Assembly (NCBI GenBank): GCA_015499995.1
Contig: JADNRV010000099.1
Location: 62,001-126,000 of the forward strand
Origin: Flammula alnicola
Lineage: Eukaryota; Basidiomycota; Agaricomycetes; Agaricales; Strophariaceae
Direction: 5' to 3'
DNA length: 64,000 bases
Below the pieces are notes generated by a model. The model searched no databases, was not told where the DNA came from, and saw only the letters and a list, made by a program, of their open reading frames with translations. The position numbers were made by a program, and so were the translations under genes. Shown piece after piece: positions 57,106 to 64,000 of this stretch (position 1 is the first letter of the stretch; the number at the start of each line of letters is the position of its first letter).

Positions 57106-57695
57106 GCATCTCGGACAAAAATTCGAACAACTTTGAACATCACGTGTCCGTTTTCCCAGGTTCTAATCGCCATATTATCTTATCTCTGGCTCCTGCACAA
57201 TCTCTGTCTCATGGGTTTCACTGTTTCCACTCGTGGTTCGATACTCATTAGATATATTACAGATGTTAGCCATAGATATTATTCAATCCTATCACGATGC
57301 AACCAGAAACTCCCTCTCGAAATCCCTTCCCGCAAGCCATCTTTACTACAATGCCTTTAATGAGAACACCTTTACCAAGTACAAGTTCCCGGAAAGCCAA
57401 AACACCTGGATCGCAGTAAAAAATGGCACGCACTCCTGCCGAGAAGCTAACCTATATATTGGGAGCTCTCCATAAAGTCAACTGGACAGTTCCGGGTTTT
57501 CTAGAGGAGTTATAGCCCAGCAGTCTAACTGAGTGTCTTGTGGGGCTGTCCATTGCGGGACCGCTGCTTCGACAATTTCTCGAATAACAGTTCAGCCCTC
57601 AAGTGATATCCATGAGAAAGGTTCTGGGCTACTTGTCGAGCCAGCAGAAGCCATGAAAGTTGTAGGAAAGGGGTTCTGACTTAATCAACAACTAC
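57106..57695 (+). other. Interior of the outer element
   Basis: A plus-strand frame from about 57263 reads LSKSLPASHLYYNAFNENTF and continues to about 57475, flanked by other short frames. It may be a remnant of a gene carried by the outer element; I do not recognise it. Confidence 0.3.
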
Positions 57696-57697
57696 TA

Positions 57698-60663
57698 AGG
57701 TAGACGTCTTTCATAACCAACCAGCATCACGTGATGGATGTGACATTGGCCAAAATTGGCAACTTATCGCGAAAATCTTAATAAAATACATTTTATGCAC
57801 GATTCACACTTCCAGGGTTACCTTAGAAGGCTAGTTATTGTAGATAAAGTCAATAGACACGTGAATCATAGGTTACTTCGCGAAAATATCCAAATTTGGC
57901 TGAGGAGAAAGAAAAATATGATTATTGGTGAAAGTTACTACTAATTAGGACGCGCCCCATCGCGTCGCGTCCTCCGACTCTTTTACACTGCTCAAAATCC
58001 CTCTATGCCTAAAAAGAAACGTTCTGCGCTTGCCAGCATAGCCAATGGAAAAGGCTACAGCAAAGAAAGGCCGCAAAAAAGGGCAAAAATTGACGACAAC
58101 ATGGCTGCAACTGGAGAAGAGAAATCGGAAAAGGAGGTCAGTGAACTTGCAATACAGAGTTTAAAATTAAAAGGATACTGAGAAGAGCATCCCAGAACAA
58201 ACATCCAGAAGCACCAGAAAGCTTCCAATCCAAATTTCGATGCACAGTTCCAAAAGGAAGCCTCCAAGCATCTTTAGAACCCCTTCAGCCACAGTTCGCC
58301 GAGTTTATCATCCATACAGAACCGGATCTCGAAGACTTTGACGATCTCTTCGAGGATAACACCAATTTTGAAGGTCTTCCAGGTCTCAGAACACCAGCAG
58401 CCAGTGACATAGACAGCAGTGATTCGGATTCGGGGTCAGACTCAGATTTTGACGACTATGGGCCTCACTTCCCGAACTCGCGAGAGAAGACAAGCACAGA
58501 AAAGGAGGGTAGACGAGATGGAGAGGGTACACAAGGTTGGGAAGGAAAGTCAGACGCAACACCTTGGGAAGCGCCGTCACAGAAACAGGCCACAGATGCT
58601 CTCGAAGACTTGAAAAATACTCTACACCCTCCACGCAAGAAGGGCCCTGGGCACGTTGATCCAGAAATCGATATATTCGTTAGGACACGCCTCGAGGGCA
58701 TGCAAACGATGCTCAACTTCTTCACCAACGTGCGCTCAGCTACCTACGACCACTGGGGAGCCTCCTCTTACCAAGCTGCGATATCTCTTGGACGTGGAAT
58801 GCACTGTGGAAGGCAACTCCGACGCTTAGCAAGGCAGTTTATACTCGACCGAAAGGTTCTTCCAATTAATCCCTATGGAAATTGGAATCAATCGGTGCTT
58901 CTCGACGAAAGCCTTGTCAATGAGGTGCAAATTTACCTCCTATCGATTGGCACAGAGATCTCGGGGCAAAAGATGATGGACTTCTTGAACAGCGAGGATG
59001 TCCGATCGCGTCATGGGATCGAGAAGCCAATAAAGCTCAGAACGGCGCAACGTTACCTTAATGCAATCGGATATCGATACAAAGCTGCTCCAAAGGGCCA
59101 GTATGCGGATGGGCACGAGCGAGACGACGTTGTCTTTTACCGCGAACAGATATTTCTCCCGCAATGGAGACGTGTTTCCGACAGAATGGCAAACTGGGCA
59201 GACGGAGAGCTTGAATATGGCCCCCCTATACGAGGTCGTCGGGTCATTGCCTGGTTCCATGACGAATCAATTTTCTATGCAAACGATCGACGAAAAAAGG
59301 GATGGTTCCATAAGGACGCACCAGCCAAGCCATACGCGAAAGGAGAAGGGGCATCTTTAATGATAGCAGACTTCGTATCAGCTGACTTCGGATGGCTTCG
59401 TTCACCTGACGGAAAACGGTCAGCACGACGAGTTATGAAACCGGGCGAAAAGAGGGACGGCTATTTCTCGAATGACGACATCATAAAACAAGCAGAAGAG
59501 GCGATGGCCATCCTCAAGGAGTTCTATCCAGAATATGATCATATCTTGATCTATGACAATGCGACGACTCACCTGAAGCGTGCCGATGGTGCCCTATCTG
59601 CACGCCATATGCCCAAGAACACACCAAAACCTGGACATAACTGGGGTGTCTCGGTTCCTAAACGCGATCCAGCGACAGGGAAGGTCCTAAAAAAACCAGA
59701 CGGCAAGCCTGAGCGGGAAACAATAAAAATGCGTGATGCATTATTTGCGAACGGAGAGCCTCAGTCGCTCTATTTCCCAGATGGACACACGTATGCCGGG
59801 GTTTTCAAAGGAATGGCAACAATATTGGAGGAGCGTGGCCTGGGAGACATGTCAAAAGTACGCGCTGAATGCAAAGGTTTCAAATGCGCACCTAAAGCTG
59901 AAACATGTTGCTGTCGTCGCATCTTATTCAACCAACCCGATTTTGCGAGTGTGGAGTCCGTTTTGGAGACTACCTGCCGTGCCCTAGGCTTCGAGGTGCT
60001 GTTTCTGCCAAAATTTCACTGTGAGCTTAACTTTATCGAGCAGTGTTGGGGATATGCAAAATGCATTTACCGTCTTAACCCTCCATCTTCGCGAGAGGAC
60101 CATCTCGAGAGGAATGCATTGGCGGCATTGGCAGGAGTTCCGCTAGCCTCAATGCGAAAATTTGCAATCTGTTCACGTCGCTTCATGGATGCATATGAGA
60201 GGGGTCTGAATGGGCGACAGGCAGCATGGGCTGCGAGGAAATATAAAGGTCATCGTGTATTGCCTGTGGGGATCATGGCGGAATTGGGCAAGATGGGTAT
60301 TGTTTAAATCCCCTTATTACCGCTCAAGGCTTGTTGTATCGTGCTCTTGTGAAATTATCGATGAATCGGATGAAGGCTCCACGCGCTCATCCGTTATCAC
60401 TGATTGATCAAGATTGACACCGCGTGCAATTTTGGAAATCGATCTCCTCCCTCAATTTTGACTCAAATGTCTTACGGTTTTTGCAGACCTAAAGAGAATA
60501 TCTATATCAACTGAAACTAGGTTCATTTTGTGTGATAAATTAAGTACGAGCAGTGCTATTCCTTCTCCATTGTTTCTCCGTGCTTTTCTTACCCGATTTG
60601 ATCATCGATGTCACGAAAAAGTAACGTCATGTGATGCTGGTTGGTTATGAAAGACGTCTACCT
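57698..60663 (+). mobile_element. Intact Tc1/mariner-like element (2,966 bp, TA TSD)
   Basis: The termini AGGTAGACGTCTTTCATAAC and the reverse complement of the right end match over about 35 bp, with one difference near the inner end. Both sit between TA dinucleotides (57696-57697, 60664-60665). It contains one transposase gene with a single intron and no disabling mutation, many CpGs, and sits inside another element. Confidence 0.9.
58005..60307 (+). CDS. Tc1/mariner-like DDE transposase, 747 aa
   Basis: Exon 1 is 58005-58136 (44 codons, Lys-rich start MPKKKRSALASI). A 59-bp intron with a gtcagt donor and cccag acceptor follows, then exon 2 from 58196 to the stop at 60305-60307. Residues 45-190 are acidic and Ser-rich. 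A helix-turn-helix region follows (GRQLRRLARQF, LRTAQRYLNAIGYRYK). The catalytic triad is WFHDES (Asp 400), IYDNATTH (Asp 498) and ELNFIEQCW (Glu 659). The Asp-to-Glu spacing of 161 is far larger than the 34-40 usual for this superfamily because of an insert with CKGFKCAPKAETCCC. The intact frame, inverted repeats and TA duplication suggest a recently mobile copy. Confidence 0.88.
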
Positions 60664-60928
60664 TACTAAGTACGAACGCGTCTCGCGTTAACATCATGTG
60701 ATCTACGTATTAACTAAAGCCGATCGGATTTTCTGTTCCGTTAGAGCCGAATTGACCCACCCACCAAAGGTCCGGGAAGTTGGACTAGACTAGGTGTTTC
60801 TTGGAAAAAACCTTATTTTTAGCACTTCTGACAGTTGCTATCGAAACTCGTTGCAACTATGTAGTACGAGAGTACCTAGCACGCGGCCTCTACATTCAAC
60901 TTTCCACTCTTTATTATCTTTTCCAAGA

Positions 60929-61883
60929 ATGTTCTCTTCTGTGGGTAGAAAGAAGATTGCAGGCCAGGGTATGGACTCAGATGCATTTGCGTATATCAAT
61001 GATAGTCAGACTAATGGCATACCTCTGAATGACAGCGACCTTTCTGTTCATTGACATTGTTGTTTTGGGTCTTTCGACACACGTCAATCGATTCCAGAGT
61101 TTTTTCTGTCCGTGCTGTCTCTGCTGACTTGAACTTCAAGTTATCCGTGGCTAGGAACTGATTAAACCCTCAAACTTTTCCAGATGTCGCCGACCTCTTC
61201 CCTCTTGTTCTTTCTATCATTTCTCTTGTTCTCGTCGTCTTGCTGTATGTGTAGCCCATCCGGTTTTGGTTTTCACGACACGGCCTGACCTCCTCTCTTC
61301 AGTTTGACACTCGATTTGGCTTTGGACAACTCCTACACCGGCAGACCGCAAACGGAAATCGGAGTTTTTGGAGTTTTGAGCATCTTCTGGCTTGGTACGC
61401 GACCTTTATTCTCTCGTTATTGTGTCTTGAACCAGTTCCACATTCCCAGCTTTCAATGCCTTTTCGACTTCCCGTTGGCGCGCGATCCCGTTTCAGTGTA
61501 ATTCTATCCCCAGCGGTCAGCCTACTATCGTCACATTTCCTCTTTCAACTCAAGGCTAACCTAAAATGCAACAGATTTCCTTGACGAGCGCGACTGGTGC
61601 AAGTCTCTTCAGGCCCTCAAATCCTTCGTCTGGATCAACTTCCTGATCTGTAAGTTGACCTCTTTTTGTAACTGGGCTCGTCCTTGCTCGCTTTCTAAAG
61701 CTGTATCGCTTAGGCTTGGGAATCGCTCTTTTCACTCTTCGCTATTCAATCACTCAATACCGTCGGGGAAACAAGCATATCTTCCAGATGCCCCTCTCAC
61801 GCTATCGCCCCGAGTTAAAATCTGACGAGGCCGTCCGCGCTGGAAGAGGGAGCGAGTTTTTGCAGTTCGAGAAGTTGACCTAG
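60929..61883 (+). CDS. Small multi-pass membrane protein, 161 aa
   Basis: Six exons, 60929-60968, 61184-61244, 61303-61394, 61450-61497, 61575-61649 and 61714-61883, join in frame with GT-AG junctions to 161 codons plus TAG. Hydrophobic segments are LFPLVLSIISLVLVVLLL, VFGVLSIFWLAFNAF and VWINFLICLGIALF. The tail after residue 130 is polar (RRGNKHIFQMPLSRYRPEL). Layout and length recall small MARVEL-like tetraspan proteins of fungi, but one expected span is unclear and the short first exon is the least certain part. It is probably a host gene. Its start lies about 140 bp from the end of the outer transposon, so that insertion is in its promoter or 5' UTR. Confidence 0.6.
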
Positions 61884-62316
61884 TCGGCGTACGTCTGATT
61901 GAACGAGGCTGTAGTTTTTTGTACATGGGGAGGACTGCTGGTGAAGTCTTTCGTCCTTTCTTTTGACCTCTTCGATGCTATTTCTGTATTCCATTTTTAT
62001 GTGTGTAACTTATAGCCAGTCAGATACCCGGTATCAATGAATCATGATAAATCATGATACTGATGTCGTTTGTACACCCCCCACGAATTCTATTGACCAA
62101 GAACCTGGGCCAAGGTACATAAATAAGTATATCAACGAATTGTCCGCATACACATTCAAAATAAATATAAAAACACAATCAGAAGACCTTGAGAACAGGT
62201 CGGTATACTGGAATCGTATCGCAACAAATGTAAACCCAAACGATAAGGAAGGCGAACGCTAACATGCCAGTTCCAGGGTGAAAGGGGAGAGGGAGGCGCA
62301 AAGGCTAGGCAGTCCG
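61884..62316. other. Convergent intergenic region
   Basis: About 430 bp between the 3' ends of the membrane-protein gene and the kinase gene. It should hold both terminators and 3' UTRs; no repeat is seen. Confidence 0.5.

Positions 62317-64000
<1,684 letters not shown>

Larger units (their letters stand above)
57005..60792. mobile_element. Outer element with perfect 38-bp inverted repeats, hosting a nested transposon
   Basis: Bases 57068-57105 and 60747-60784 are perfect inverted copies (starting TCCAACTTCCCGGACCTTTG). The outermost TAGTCT at 57005 and its complement ending at 60792 extend them, with the palindrome P2 lying inside the left repeat. Flanks 56996-57004 and 60793-60801 are both ggtgtttct, a 9-bp duplication of the size typical for Mutator-like elements. 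With the nested element removed, the outer element is about 820 bp and encodes no recognised transposase. Confidence 0.7.

Overview
The window looks like a repeat-dense stretch of an agaricomycete (basidiomycete fungus) genome. The evidence is short 45-60 bp GT-AG introns, a conserved fungal AGC kinase gene at the right edge, and a transposon set typical of mushroom-forming fungi: a KDZ (Kyakuja/Dileera/Zisupton) element, a Helitron, Ty1/copia, Ty3/gypsy, hAT, pogo-like and Tc1/mariner-like elements. Only about the last 3.2 kb looks like ordinary host gene space.

Layout. 1-6.1 kb: the end of a KDZ-type element, a broken hAT transposase with a nested hAT-type MITE, and a 2.56-kb GC-rich non-autonomous KDZ-type element (A). 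6.5-12.8 kb: a Helitron with three in-frame stops, fused at about 11,341 to a Ty3/gypsy integrase fragment and its 3' LTR; hypothetical gene fragments lie on both sides. 13-18.7 kb: broken hypothetical genes, a KDZ end (F), and a DUF6532-like gene. 18.97-25.32 kb: a complete 6,351-bp KDZ transposon (C) with two genes and a perfect 8-bp target duplication, inserted in an exon of a TET/JBP-like 2OG-Fe(II) dioxygenase gene that is itself broken. 26.7-27.6 kb: a 959-bp KDZ-type element (D). 27.8-33.4 kb: a young Ty1/copia element whose LTRs differ at one base. 34.5-37 kb: a hAT relic whose intron was hit by a second copy (B) of element A. 37-53 kb: old material, with relics, MITEs with 8-bp or TA duplications, a probable solo-like LTR, and hypothetical fragments. 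53.2-55.6 kb: a pogo-like transposase pseudogene. 57.0-60.8 kb: an intact Tc1/mariner-like element nested in a second element with perfect 38-bp inverted repeats. 60.9-64 kb: a small membrane-protein gene and, convergent to it, a YPK1/Gad8-type kinase.

The main thread is the KDZ family. Element C is the only copy with a transposase. A, B, D, E, F, G and H share its terminal cores (about GAGGTCTTTA at one end, TACTTTA at the other), and where both flanks survive (A, B, C, D) they have 8-bp duplications. The terminal cores are followed by long arrays of one of three short motifs, and these motif types and the interiors appear in mixed combinations. Four copies also carry a tRNA-like segment with A and B boxes, pointing outward.

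A second thread is CpG decay. Ten TGA stops in five unrelated broken genes are best explained as CGA to TGA changes, and the single copia LTR difference is CpG to CpA. Elements C and the Tc1/mariner-like copy have escaped this and look young.
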